DNA of 50,899 nt from an uncultured Anaerotruncus sp. (GCA_904398655.1 CAJFPF010000031.1:1-50899), one strand, 5' to 3'. Positions 36,901 to 43,452 are shown, counted from the first letter of the stretch. Notes: a model not told the origin generated them from the sequence alone. A program made the numbers and translations.

Positions 36901-36965
36901 CGGTATTCGGTCAGAACCCAGTCCATCAGCTTTGCAAATGGGATTGGATGCATCTTGTCACTCAT
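33963..36965 (-). CDS. ygfK: YgfK, multi-domain Fe-S flavoprotein (putative selenate reductase subunit)
   Basis: The protein has 1000 residues in three parts. About 1-435 is a dihydroorotate-dehydrogenase-like TIM barrel (GFDYIVFDDHH, FGVKLTNTFPVEV, ISYSGGADAENI). About 440-840 is a GltD-like NADPH/FAD reductase with Fe-S cysteines (CFTAPCRGGCP near 444, CSHRCQDKC), the FAD loop VAIVGGGPAGLS near 541, and the NADPH loop VAIIGGGNTAMD near 667. About 880-960 is a 2x[4Fe-4S] ferredoxin (CPTICECCVDVCP, CNECGNCKTFCP). The family is named from E. coli selenate reduction work, but in purine islands it more likely reduces a ring intermediate with NADPH; this is inference. AGGAGG is 8 nt before the ATG. 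It follows ssnA by 43 nt. Confidence 0.93.
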   Translation of the reverse strand: MSDKMHPIPFAKLMDWVLTEYRQQGSIFGVSKLFRHHPEDRKLPIFREKLESPFGPAAGPHTQLAQNILAAYAAGSRFFELKTVQKMDGEELSKCVNKPCITAADECYNCEWSTELTVPQAYEEYVKAWFACKLLSRELELGDPDGFVFNMSVGYDLEGIQGEKVDSYICGMQDASSSAVWQECMSWTLGHLDRFQHLDETYVRAISPRVSESITLSTLHGCPPEEIERIATYLIQKKRLHTYVKCNPTLLGYEFARSTLDRMGFDYIVFDDHHFREDLQFSDAVPMFHRLSDLAGELGLEFGVKLTNTFPVEVAAGELPSQEMYMSGRALYLLTISLAAKIAREFDGKLRISYSGGADAENIERLFAAGIWPITMATTLLKPGGYQRLYQMAQALCNCGNQPFGGVNVAAVGAYAQDALEDAHYRKAIKPAPPRKLHQKVPLLDCFTAPCRGGCPIEQDIPAYLRLVGEGKHLEALRVIVQRNPLPFITGTICSHRCQDKCTRNFYEESVHIRQVKLEAAEQGFARLLPELTPSAPRAGLKVAIVGGGPAGLSAAHFLAREGVTVTVFERREQLGGIVRHVIPAFRISNEAIEKDVELCRALGVQFVLGQQIHSAQELLEQGYTDVIFATGAWKPGHLRLEYGQALNVLTFLEDCKRNPTLEIGTDVAIIGGGNTAMDAARAAKRLPGVQHVRLVYRRNRRYMPADEEELELALADGVEFCELLSPIGVKDGLLTCEKMRLGAPDASGRRSPESTGERVELPAHTVIAAVGEQIDSAPYLSSGIFCDPKGRPITNPETMETNLPGVYVVGDAQHGPTVVVDAIADAEKAAQNIVKFAADRFVSLNINPNERCALEKKGFVCTDQETRSESERCLECPTICECCVDVCPNRANLAIRVPGIRMPQIVHVDGMCNECGNCKTFCPYDSAPYREKFTLFWSEAEMEDSQNEGFLFLDREGCRCRVRLDGQEEECQVADAACGLPEGIRALILSVVREYEYLL

Positions 36966-37008
36966 GGGGAATTCCTCCTGCCTTTTTCATTTCATCTGTT
37001 CAAAAGGT

Positions 37009-38343
37009 TTAGCGGGCGTTGATCCTATCCCAGACGGCTTTTGCCTGGCTGCGGGCCTTAGCTAGAACCTCCTGTTCATCTATGTCCACCAATTTCCGGT
37101 CCTTCATCCGAACCTTTCCATTGATGATGGTGGTCACCGTCTGGCGTCCAGTCATCCCAAATAGGGTATGTCCATCAATATTATCCGCTGTAAGGGGGGT
37201 CAAAGGATCATAGTCTGTAACGATCACATCCGCCGCAGCTCCAGCCTCCAAAACCCCTAGTTTATGAGAAAAGTATCTGGCACCGATGGCGGGATTTCCC
37301 TGGAATAACATATAAGGGACCTCCCCCCAAGCGGCAGTAGGGTCACAGAGATGATGTTTATGTAGGCAGTTGGCCGCCTTCATCGATTCATACATGTCGT
37401 TGGTGTAGCCGTCCGTCCCCAGGCCCACCGTCAATCCACGGTGTATCATTTCTATGGTAGGGGGGCAACCTACAGCATTACCCATATTGGATTCTGGGTT
37501 GTGTACTACCATAGTACCGGTCTGTTTGAGAATCTCCATCTCCAGGCCGTTGATGTGAATCCCATGTCCAGCAATCGACTTTTCGCCTAAAATATCATGG
37601 TCAAATAACCGGTTCACCACCCGCTTTCCATACTTCTTTAAGGAGTCGTAGACATCGTCCATCCCTTCTGCCACATGGATATGAAAGCCCACTTCTCTCG
37701 GGGTATTTTCCCGGCAAAAGTCCAGCGTAGTGTCTGAAAGGGTGAAAGAGGCATGTAAACCCATCATCCCTTTGTACATATCACTCTCGTCCTGTTGGCA
37801 AAAGCGAATGAACTCCGCATTTTCCCGCACTGCCTGGCGCATCTTCTCCTCCCCGTCTCGGTCGGAGACTTCATAGCATAGGCAGGTCCGGACGCCACAC
37901 TCCTTGGCCGCGTCCGCAATCGCAAACAAGCTCCCCGGAATCTCCCCATAGCTGGCATGGTGATCAAAAACAGTCGTGACACCGTTTTTAATACAGTCAA
38001 TGTAGGTACAAAGGGCACTGTAGCGGGTATCCTCCAGCAGCAGATGCCGGTCAATCGTCCACCACATCCCATCCAATACATCTAAAAAGCCCTTTGGCTG
38101 GTATCCTCGGATGGAAATTCCCCGGGAAAAGGCACTATAGATGTGGTTGTGGGCATTGATTAGGCCGGGTAAGATCATTCCGCCTTTGGCGTCGATCCAT
38201 TGGGCATCCGGATATTTTGTGCGTAGTTGTGCAGTATCCCCCACCTCTTGAATCCGTGTCTCCTCAATGGCAACACAGCCGTTTTCCAATACTCGATTGG
38301 GCATTCCTCTGGTGACCAGGCGTCCATTTCCTACTAACAACAT
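37009..38343 (-). CDS. ssnA: SsnA-type amidohydrolase/aminohydrolase
   Basis: This amidohydrolase-superfamily member resembles guanine deaminase and hydroxydechloroatrazine hydrolase. Metal motif HxH is GLINAHNHIYSAFSRG near residue 62. The others are GLHASFTLSD, HIHVAEGMDD, GHGIHINGLE and the final GLGTDGYTND. Length is 444 (E. coli SsnA 442). The ATG giving MLLVGNGRL has GGGAGGAA, 6 nt away. The longer in-frame reading upstream covers the leader switch and is not coding. It is the first gene of ssnA-ygfK-hyuA. The substrate is not proven; a purine or an opened ureide is likely. Confidence 0.92.
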   Translation of the reverse strand: MLLVGNGRLVTRGMPNRVLENGCVAIEETRIQEVGDTAQLRTKYPDAQWIDAKGGMILPGLINAHNHIYSAFSRGISIRGYQPKGFLDVLDGMWWTIDRHLLLEDTRYSALCTYIDCIKNGVTTVFDHHASYGEIPGSLFAIADAAKECGVRTCLCYEVSDRDGEEKMRQAVRENAEFIRFCQQDESDMYKGMMGLHASFTLSDTTLDFCRENTPREVGFHIHVAEGMDDVYDSLKKYGKRVVNRLFDHDILGEKSIAGHGIHINGLEMEILKQTGTMVVHNPESNMGNAVGCPPTIEMIHRGLTVGLGTDGYTNDMYESMKAANCLHKHHLCDPTAAWGEVPYMLFQGNPAIGARYFSHKLGVLEAGAAADVIVTDYDPLTPLTADNIDGHTLFGMTGRQTVTTIINGKVRMKDRKLVDIDEQEVLAKARSQAKAVWDRINAR

Positions 38344-38369
38344 GACAATTCCTCCCTTTTCTCGGATGC

Positions 38370-38452
38370 AAAAAAGGTATTCATCCCGTCCGGATGAACA
38401 CCTTTCATCAGTCGGCCACAATCCATATCGCCAAATGATCCAGTGAACATCC
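38370..38452 (-). promoter_or_regulatory. ssnA leader: P1-like stem competing with an intrinsic terminator (candidate riboswitch)
   Basis: Read on the minus strand. Terminator: AAAGGTGTTCATCC (38405-38392) pairs over 14 bp, with one G.U, with GGATGAATACCTTT, then T6 ends at 38370, 27 nt before the ssnA ATG. Competing stem: GGATG-TT-CACT (38452-38442) pairs with AGGTG-TT-CATCC (38403-38392), the very bases the terminator needs. Inside it, TCAT/ATGA and TTGGC/GCCGA form further pairing around a 13-nt loop. This is the typical layout of a transcriptional switch, upstream of a catabolic operon. I do not recognise the aptamer. The rest of the leader (38453-38512) has a GTGC/GCAC hairpin and nothing else I can name. 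Confidence 0.65.
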
Positions 38453-38512
38453 AGCCCGTGCGCGCAGCACTCCGTTGCAGCCATTTTATAGTCATTCTTT
38501 TTCCTATTTTAC

Positions 38513-38572
38513 ATAGAATTTTATAAAAAATTCTATATTTTTAGTCTATCATTTTTCATTTAAAAAAGCAAG
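38513..38572 (-). promoter_or_regulatory. ssnA-ygfK-hyuA promoter with palindrome at the start site
   Basis: TTGCTT (38567-38572), 17 nt, TAGACT (38544-38549) on the minus strand. A perfect 10-bp inverted repeat, ATAGAATTTT-ATAA-AAAATTCTAT (38513-38536), begins at the expected +1. It may be an operator or form a 5' mRNA stem. The -10 is weak, which fits a regulated promoter. Confidence 0.55.
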
Positions 38573-38621
38573 CCTCTTCCCTATATTTCTGAAAAATTTT
38601 TTTGAGTCTATCTATTTTTTG

Positions 38622-38649
38622 TTGCATTTTCTTAACTTTTCGATATAAT
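38622..38649 (+). promoter_or_regulatory. promoter of the YheO/DauR-type regulator
   Basis: TTGCAT, 16 nt, TATAAT on the plus strand. The leader is about 73 nt and has a small TCTCCTT/AAGGAGA hairpin. Together with the ssnA promoter and leader this fills the 386-bp gap between the two genes; 38573-38621 holds AT-rich sequence including the motifs shared with the xdh/ygeX region. Confidence 0.65.
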
Positions 38650-38729
38650 AAAAAAATAGCGATTTCTCCTTCTCAAAAAAAGGAGATGGATTCTACAGAG
38701 ACGCAGACACAGGCGAGAAAGGAAGCAAC

Positions 38730-39368
38730 ATGTTCGATTCTCTACCCTTGGATTTTCTAAAGCAGCTGGCCAAAGGGATTGCCCAACAGTTTGGCCCTCA
38801 ATGCGAGGTTGTGGTGCATGACCTGTCCAGCCAAGATTCGGACCATTCAATTGTAGCTATCGAAAACGGCCATGTTACCCACCGAAAATTGGGAGATGGC
38901 CCATCCCATGTGGTACTGGAGGCCTTGAAGGGTGACCGAACCCAACTGGAGGATCACCTTTGCTACTTGACCAAAACCCGTGATGGTAAAATTCTCAAAT
39001 CCAGTACCCTTTATATCCGAAACCAGAGTGGAGAGGCCATTGGGATCTTCTCCATCAATTTTGATATCTCCAACCTCCTACTGTTGGAGAACGCCCTCCA
39101 AGGCTTGACGGCTACGGAACAACCGCGAGAAAAAGAGCCAGAGAGGATCACGCCCAACGTCAATGAACTTTTAGAAGAATTGATTGAACAGAGTGTACGT
39201 ACTGTAGGAAAACCTGTAGCCTTGATGAATAAAGAGGATAAGATTAAGGCTATCCAGTTTTTGAATCAAACAGGGGCTTTTTTGATTACCAAAAGTGGGG
39301 ATAAAATCTCCAAATACTTTGGCATCTCCAAATATACGTTATACAGCTATATTGATTCTAAATCTTAA
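38730..39368 (+). CDS. YheO-like PAS / DauR-type HTH transcriptional regulator
   Basis: The N-terminal PAS-like YheO domain covers about residues 8-115 (FGPQCEVVVHDLSSQDSDHS, RNQSGEAIGIFSINFD). The C-terminal HTH lies at about 165-212 and ends ISKYFGISKYTLYSYIDS. Homologues such as DauR regulate amino-acid and other catabolic genes next to them; the ligand is usually unknown. Length is 212. GAAAGGAAG stands a few nt before the ATG. It is divergent from ssnA and shares promoter-region motifs with the xdh/ygeX gap. It is therefore the most likely regulator of the whole island, probably sensing a purine or urate derivative; that is inference. A terminator follows directly. Confidence 0.88.
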   Translation: MFDSLPLDFLKQLAKGIAQQFGPQCEVVVHDLSSQDSDHSIVAIENGHVTHRKLGDGPSHVVLEALKGDRTQLEDHLCYLTKTRDGKILKSSTLYIRNQSGEAIGIFSINFDISNLLLLENALQGLTATEQPREKEPERITPNVNELLEELIEQSVRTVGKPVALMNKEDKIKAIQFLNQTGAFLITKSGDKISKYFGISKYTLYSYIDSKS

Positions 39369-39370
39369 AT

Positions 39371-39400
39371 AAATAACCGGGCGTAAACGCCCGGTTATTT
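39371..39400. terminator. terminator between the regulator and the PASTA protein gene
   Basis: A 13-bp stem (AAATAACCGGGCG and complement) around TAAA. T-rich ends on both sides suit the convergent genes. Confidence 0.85.
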
Positions 39401-39406
39401 TATTGA

Positions 39407-41299
39407 TTAGTCTTCCGCTGTATTTCGAGGTGGCAGCAAAATGGGCTTGCGGGAACTAGAGGTATCGCTGTCCCGACTAGAGGAAGAATGACGGCTTGAA
39501 CTGGAGGAGCGATCCTCCTCCTCATCCTCCTCACCTTCTTCATCGGAAATAGAAGCTTCCACCATTTTGATATAGAGGATAACCGTATCGTTTCCTGTAT
39601 CAATCAAAGTCCCCGCTTCGGCTGGATCTGTCTCCAGCACCACATTCTCCTCCGCATCTCGATCATAACGAGGGATCACCTGATAGGAGATTTGGGAGGT
39701 TTCCAATTGCCGAATCGCATCTTCCAGCGGCACTCCCACCAGATTGGGAAGGGGCACACGCTCAGGACCTTTAGAAACATAAAGGGTGATGACCCCATTG
39801 GAAGGTATTTCACTGCCTTCTAGGGGGGATTGGTCATAAATAACCCCCTCATCATAGTCCGTATTGTACTCCTCTTCATAACGAAATACAAAACGATCTC
39901 GCAGATCCTCATTGGACTCCACAGAAGTACGGGTCATCCCTACAAATTGAGGGACTAAATCTGGATCGGCCTGTTCATCAAGAGAAAATTCTTCTCCTGA
40001 TCCACTGGAAATAATCTCGCTAGAGCTCTGTTGAGATGACCCATCTCCCCACAATAAATCCCCTAAATAGGTCGTACTAAACCAATATACTGCCCCTCCC
40101 AATAGCATGGTCGCAACGAAAGCAGAAAGTATCAGCATTAATACAGGATGGGAGCGTTTCTCCTTTTTCGTTTTTTTGTTCCTTTCCCGTTTCTTCTTGT
40201 TGGAAAGATCCTCTTGATTTCGATCACTTTCTTTTGGCAAAACCGAGCCCGGGACCTCTTGTGGCTGATCCGTCTCCATTTCTTGCTCCACATAGCTTCT
40301 TCGACGAGGTGGAGCATTATAAATAGCGGTGTTAGATCCTCCGGTATTTAACAGGTCGGTAATAAACGCGTCCACGCTCTGGGTACGGTCCTCTACCTCC
40401 ACAGCCAAGGCACGATTGAGCGCATGGACTACCTGTTCCGTAAGATCGCCTTCCAGAACATCCGGCTCCAATAGGTCATCTCCATAGACTCGGTCTAGGG
40501 CGGAAGGGGGAGGATTTCCTGTAAGTACATGATATGTAATTGCCCCTAGGGCATATACGTCGGTCCACGGGCCTTGCCAGCTATTTAAGGAATACTGTTC
40601 CGGTGCGGCATATCCTTCAAATAATTGAGCGGAAATTTCACTTTTATTGGTGCGGGCAGCTGGAATGGAAAAGCAACTCACCCAGAGATTGCCAGATTGG
40701 TCCAAGTGAATGGTTTGGGGGGAAAGGCCGCGATGAATTAATCCAAACCGGTGTACATTGGCCATTGTGTGATAAAGGGGCATTAGCAGTTTTTTTGTAT
40801 GCCGCCAAGAGAGCTTTCCCCCACTACGCCTCAAAAAATTCTCTAAAGAGATGGTCTTGATATACCGGTAGATGGCATAAACCGTATTATTGGCATGTAG
40901 CATATTTAATAGCGGAAGCACTTTCTCCCCTGTTGGCAAAGAGCGCAGGGTTCGGCAAAGATCCTCAAAATCAGACATCAGCGCCTTATACTGTGCCTCT
41001 GAGCTGCCCAAAGGGTGAATACTAAAGTCCTCATGGTTCCGCCGGCTGATTGCGCTGGGGAAATATTCCCGTATCCAAGTGCGCATCTGCTCCTGTTTAT
41101 CATATCCTACATACCAAGTCCCCTCCGGATCAGCGGAGACCATTCTTCCCACCAAATAGCGATTTCCCAAAACTGTCTCCGGAGGCAGATACTCCAAATT
41201 GGGCGGAGTATCTGGATCATACCCACAAACACTGCACTTTCCGTCCTCCATCAAAGGAGACATGCAGCCCATGCAAAGCTTCAATTCATTGACGGACAT
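39407..41299 (-). CDS. membrane PASTA protein with a zinc ribbon and a degenerate kinase domain (pseudokinase)
   Basis: Domains in order: a zinc ribbon at about residues 8-28 (CMGCMSPL...CSVCGYD); a protein-kinase fold at about 38-310 (the order is seen from GYAAPEQYS and GPWTDVYALGAITYHVLTG); a basic juxtamembrane stretch; one membrane span near 386-410; two PASTA repeats near 445-580; and an acidic, Ser-rich tail. The key catalytic residues are missing: the glycine loop is lost, the VAIK Lys is Arg (TWIREYFP), HRD is HRGLSPQT near residue 190, and DFG is CFS. So it probably does not phosphorylate, though it may bind partners and muropeptides. The ATG has AGGAG 11 nt upstream; a TTG seven codons earlier is less likely. 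It is a single gene with its own promoter. Confidence 0.85.
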   Translation of the reverse strand: MSVNELKLCMGCMSPLMEDGKCSVCGYDPDTPPNLEYLPPETVLGNRYLVGRMVSADPEGTWYVGYDKQEQMRTWIREYFPSAISRRNHEDFSIHPLGSSEAQYKALMSDFEDLCRTLRSLPTGEKVLPLLNMLHANNTVYAIYRYIKTISLENFLRRSGGKLSWRHTKKLLMPLYHTMANVHRFGLIHRGLSPQTIHLDQSGNLWVSCFSIPAARTNKSEISAQLFEGYAAPEQYSLNSWQGPWTDVYALGAITYHVLTGNPPPSALDRVYGDDLLEPDVLEGDLTEQVVHALNRALAVEVEDRTQSVDAFITDLLNTGGSNTAIYNAPPRRRSYVEQEMETDQPQEVPGSVLPKESDRNQEDLSNKKKRERNKKTKKEKRSHPVLMLILSAFVATMLLGGAVYWFSTTYLGDLLWGDGSSQQSSSEIISSGSGEEFSLDEQADPDLVPQFVGMTRTSVESNEDLRDRFVFRYEEEYNTDYDEGVIYDQSPLEGSEIPSNGVITLYVSKGPERVPLPNLVGVPLEDAIRQLETSQISYQVIPRYDRDAEENVVLETDPAEAGTLIDTGNDTVILYIKMVEASISDEEGEEDEEEDRSSSSSRHSSSSRDSDTSSSRKPILLPPRNTAED

Positions 41300-41346
41300 C
41301 TGTTCAAACACTCCTATCAATCATTGGAACGTGGACATATACTTTT

Positions 41347-41374
41347 ATTATAAAGTTTGCGGAACATTTGTCAA
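41347..41374 (-). promoter_or_regulatory. promoter of the PASTA pseudokinase gene
   Basis: A consensus TTGACA, 16 nt, TATAAT on the minus strand, about 45 nt from the ATG. Strong and constitutive in appearance. Confidence 0.8.
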
Positions 41375-41577
41375 TAAATGCTGATTCACTCATAAATGGA
41401 AGCGCACGAACTTTCAAGCAAAAGAATTCTAAAGGCCTCTAAGAGTTTCGTTTCCATCTAAACATCAAACGGGCAATCTAATCACGATGATCATAAAACG
41501 GATCCTCTTTTATAAAGTGGGATTATTTTTCCGAATTCATCCATTTCTGCCAAAAAACGTCCAAAAGACAATGGAGA
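41375..41577. other. 203-bp stretch with no gene seen
   Basis: Between the pseudokinase promoter and the MATE leader promoter I find no plausible coding frame, repeat or structured element. A 101-codon frame on the minus strand crosses this stretch but also covers the leader and promoter and was rejected. Confidence 0.6.
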
Positions 41578-41606
41578 TTGACAATTTCCTCCAGCTATGC
41601 TATCAT
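41578..41606 (+). promoter_or_regulatory. promoter of the MATE transporter transcript
   Basis: Perfect TTGACA, 17 nt, TATCAT, with TGC directly before the -10. The start site should fall near 41613, about 229 nt upstream of the transporter ATG. Confidence 0.8.
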
Positions 41607-41612
41607 TGAACA

Positions 41613-41755
41613 GTTCATCGGAGGCACTGCAAATCGTGGAGTTACAGCGCCGGATAAGATGTGGCAGATGTTTTTTCCAGAGGACGTTGCAGCGTAATAG
41701 GCGACGTCGGATAAGGTAAAGGCATTTCTGCTGGCTCCTATCCGGCGTTTTTATT
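41613..41755 (+). promoter_or_regulatory. structured leader with terminator, candidate guanidine-IV (mepA-type) riboswitch
   Basis: The leader folds a first hairpin near 41618-41653 (CTG/CAG and CG/CG pairs around a loop of about 15 nt). At its end is an intrinsic terminator: CGTCGGATA (41705-41713) with TATCCGGCG (41739-41747), then GTTTTTATT. Two alternatives compete: GACGTTGC (41683-41690) pairs with GCGACGTC (41701-41708), which takes part of the terminator, and CGCCGGATA (41648-41656) is an exact complement of the terminator's 3' arm. Guanidine-IV RNAs are known to sit upstream of MATE (mepA) transporters in Clostridia and act through terminators, and this locus fits. The class assignment rests on layout and memory of the motif, not on a model score. 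Confidence 0.6.
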
Positions 41756-41841
41756 ATGTCCATAAAGGATAAAAATGGTTTCAGAAATAAAGTCATCCAA
41801 GAACGGGCTTATTGTTTTGAAATGGTTAGAGGGGAATTTTT

Positions 41842-43158
41842 ATGAATTTTTTGACATCTGACATTAAAAAGCTCTATGTCAGCTATCTATTTGCCTCCAT
41901 GGGCAGTGCCCTTGTCATGTCGATCTATAGTTTCGTAGACACCATTGCCGTGGGCCAGTCGGTGGGGCCAATGGGAACTGCTGCAATGGCGGCGATCAAT
42001 CCTCTTTACAGCGTGCTTGCCTTTCTGTCCATCCTGTGTGGAATCGGAGGATCTGTTCTTATGGGAAACGCCAAGGGGCGAGGACAGGAGGAAAAAGGAA
42101 ACGCTTATTTTACTTCCTCTCTGCTCCTGATAGGCAGCATCCTCTTAATTGGCTGGAGTTGTTTTCTCCTATTCCAGGAGCAGATTCTCACATTTTTTGG
42201 AGCTACTCCGGATACCATGCCCTATGTATTAGAGTACGCGAAATGGATCATTCGGGCTTTTCCATTTTTTATTGCTCCCACCTTTTTGGGCGCTTTTCTC
42301 CGAAATGATGGGGCGCCTGGTCTGGCAATGGGGGCTGTCATCGCAGGCGGCCTATTTAACATGTTTGGCGACTGGTATCTCTGTTTTCCTCTGGACATGG
42401 GGATGGAGGGGGCCGCCATTGCCACTGTCACCGGATCAGTCATCCAAACATTGATGATGTGTACACATTTTCTGCGGCGGAAATGTTGCCTCCGGCTAGT
42501 GCGCCCCCATCAACCTTTTGTAGCCATCCGAAAAATACTGACAATCGGTTTTGGTGCCAGCATCCTAGATCTTGGAAATGTGATTTTGCCCATCATTTTG
42601 AATAATCAGATCATGCGTTATGGCGGCGTGGCTTCGCTTTCAGTTTATGGTGTCGTCGGTACCATATCCATTCTATTTCAAGCTCTATTTTGTGGAGTAG
42701 GACAGGCAATTCAGCCTTTGGTTTCCTCCAACTATGGAGCCAAACAACCACAGAGAATTCAGTTGGTTTTGCGCATGTCCCTACTGACAGTCATCATTTT
42801 GGGAGGCCTGTTCACATTGCTGGGGGAATTGTTTCCTTCCCATATCACACGTCTCTTTATCGCGGCCACGCCAGAAGTACTAGATGCGGCACCATCCATT
42901 TTCCGTACATATTTCCTACTCTTCCCCTTTCTCGGGATCAACGTCCTTTCTACCTATTATCTGCAATCGGTAATGCAAGGGAGAATGTCCATGACGATTG
43001 CTGCATTGCGCAGCATCCTGTTGAGCAGCCTCCTGCTGTTTTCGCTGCCCACAATTTTGAAATTAACTGGTGTATTGATCGCTCTTCCAATTTCTGAATT
43101 GATGGTCACCTTTTTATCGCTGTGGTATATCCGGCGCTCCCAACGGGAGGATTCCTAA
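41842..43158 (+). CDS. MATE family efflux transporter (MepA-like)
   Basis: This cation-coupled multidrug/toxin antiporter has twelve hydrophobic segments in 438 residues, in the two six-helix halves of the MATE fold. Read here: the first-half SMGSALVMSIYSFVDTIAVG, PFFIAPTFLGAFLRNDGAPG, NMFGDWYLCFPLDMGMEGAA, and in the second half GFGASILDLGN and GVGQAIQPLVSSNYGA. GAGGGG lies about 7 nt before the ATG. It is alone in its transcript and controlled by the leader just upstream. If that leader is a guanidine-IV switch, the pump likely exports guanidine-type compounds; the protein alone does not show this. Confidence 0.9.
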   Translation: MNFLTSDIKKLYVSYLFASMGSALVMSIYSFVDTIAVGQSVGPMGTAAMAAINPLYSVLAFLSILCGIGGSVLMGNAKGRGQEEKGNAYFTSSLLLIGSILLIGWSCFLLFQEQILTFFGATPDTMPYVLEYAKWIIRAFPFFIAPTFLGAFLRNDGAPGLAMGAVIAGGLFNMFGDWYLCFPLDMGMEGAAIATVTGSVIQTLMMCTHFLRRKCCLRLVRPHQPFVAIRKILTIGFGASILDLGNVILPIILNNQIMRYGGVASLSVYGVVGTISILFQALFCGVGQAIQPLVSSNYGAKQPQRIQLVLRMSLLTVIILGGLFTLLGELFPSHITRLFIAATPEVLDAAPSIFRTYFLLFPFLGINVLSTYYLQSVMQGRMSMTIAALRSILLSSLLLFSLPTILKLTGVLIALPISELMVTFLSLWYIRRSQREDS

Positions 43159-43170
43159 AATCTATCCAAA

Positions 43171-43209
43171 AGCTGTGCCCGCCCTTTTGATTGAAGGACG
43201 GGCACAGCT
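43171..43209 (-). terminator. terminator after the nrdR / small membrane protein transcript
   Basis: A 16-bp stem with one mismatch (AGCTGTGCCCGYCCTT and complement, 7-nt loop) is followed on the minus strand by TTTTGGATAGATTTT. On the plus strand no T run follows, so it serves the minus-strand genes best, though the stem may also slow MATE transcripts. Confidence 0.75.
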
Positions 43210-43235
43210 ATATCAGCTGAACAATGAAAGACGAA

Positions 43236-43436
43236 TCATACCCTAGCGAAATAGACCAACAGGATCAACGACAGGAGAATCAAAAGCCCTCCTATAACAC
43301 GGGTAAATTTTAAATAGAAGGCTGATGGCTCCCCGCCTTTTGTTTTCCAAAAATTCTCCAGCTCCCACAAGGTATTAGGCTTTAAGAACGCCACAATACC
43401 GGCAACAAAGCAAAGGCAGATACAAAGAAATTCCAA
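43236..43436 (-). CDS. small two-span membrane protein (DUF6199-like)
   Basis: A 66-residue protein with hydrophobic segments at about 2-19 and 46-64. Between them is the polar NTLWELENFWKTKGGEPS, a pattern of small clostridial proteins grouped under DUF6199. Function is unknown. The initiator is TTG, 7 nt after AAAGGTG, starting 17 nt past the nrdR stop, so it is probably co-transcribed with nrdR. The sequence composition is ordinary coding, not a shadow frame: no gene lies on the other strand. Confidence 0.7.
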   Translation of the reverse strand: MEFLCICLCFVAGIVAFLKPNTLWELENFWKTKGGEPSAFYLKFTRVIGGLLILLSLILLVYFARV

Positions 43437-43452
43437 GATCTTTCACCTTTCT

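Noticed and set aside
38370-38452. Resemblance of GTTCATCCGGACGG in the ssnA leader to the glutamine (glnA) riboswitch
   Set aside because: Only short strings match; the conserved GACGGAAGUAGG segment is absent and the pairing is explained by the terminator stem.
38344-38484. A 47-codon N-terminal extension of ssnA
   Set aside because: It covers the leader switch with its intrinsic terminator; the family start with GGGAGGAA lies at 38343.
41597-41719. A 40-codon Arg-rich plus-strand frame that could be a leader peptide for the MATE gene
   Set aside because: Its ATG lies between the -35 and -10 of the promoter, upstream of the expected transcript start, and it has no Shine-Dalgarno. The RNA folding explains the region better.
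41491-41796. A 101-codon open frame on the minus strand upstream of the MATE gene
   Set aside because: It runs antisense through the MATE promoter, the structured leader and its terminator, has a low-complexity, Cys/Arg-rich product without family features, and no good ribosome site.
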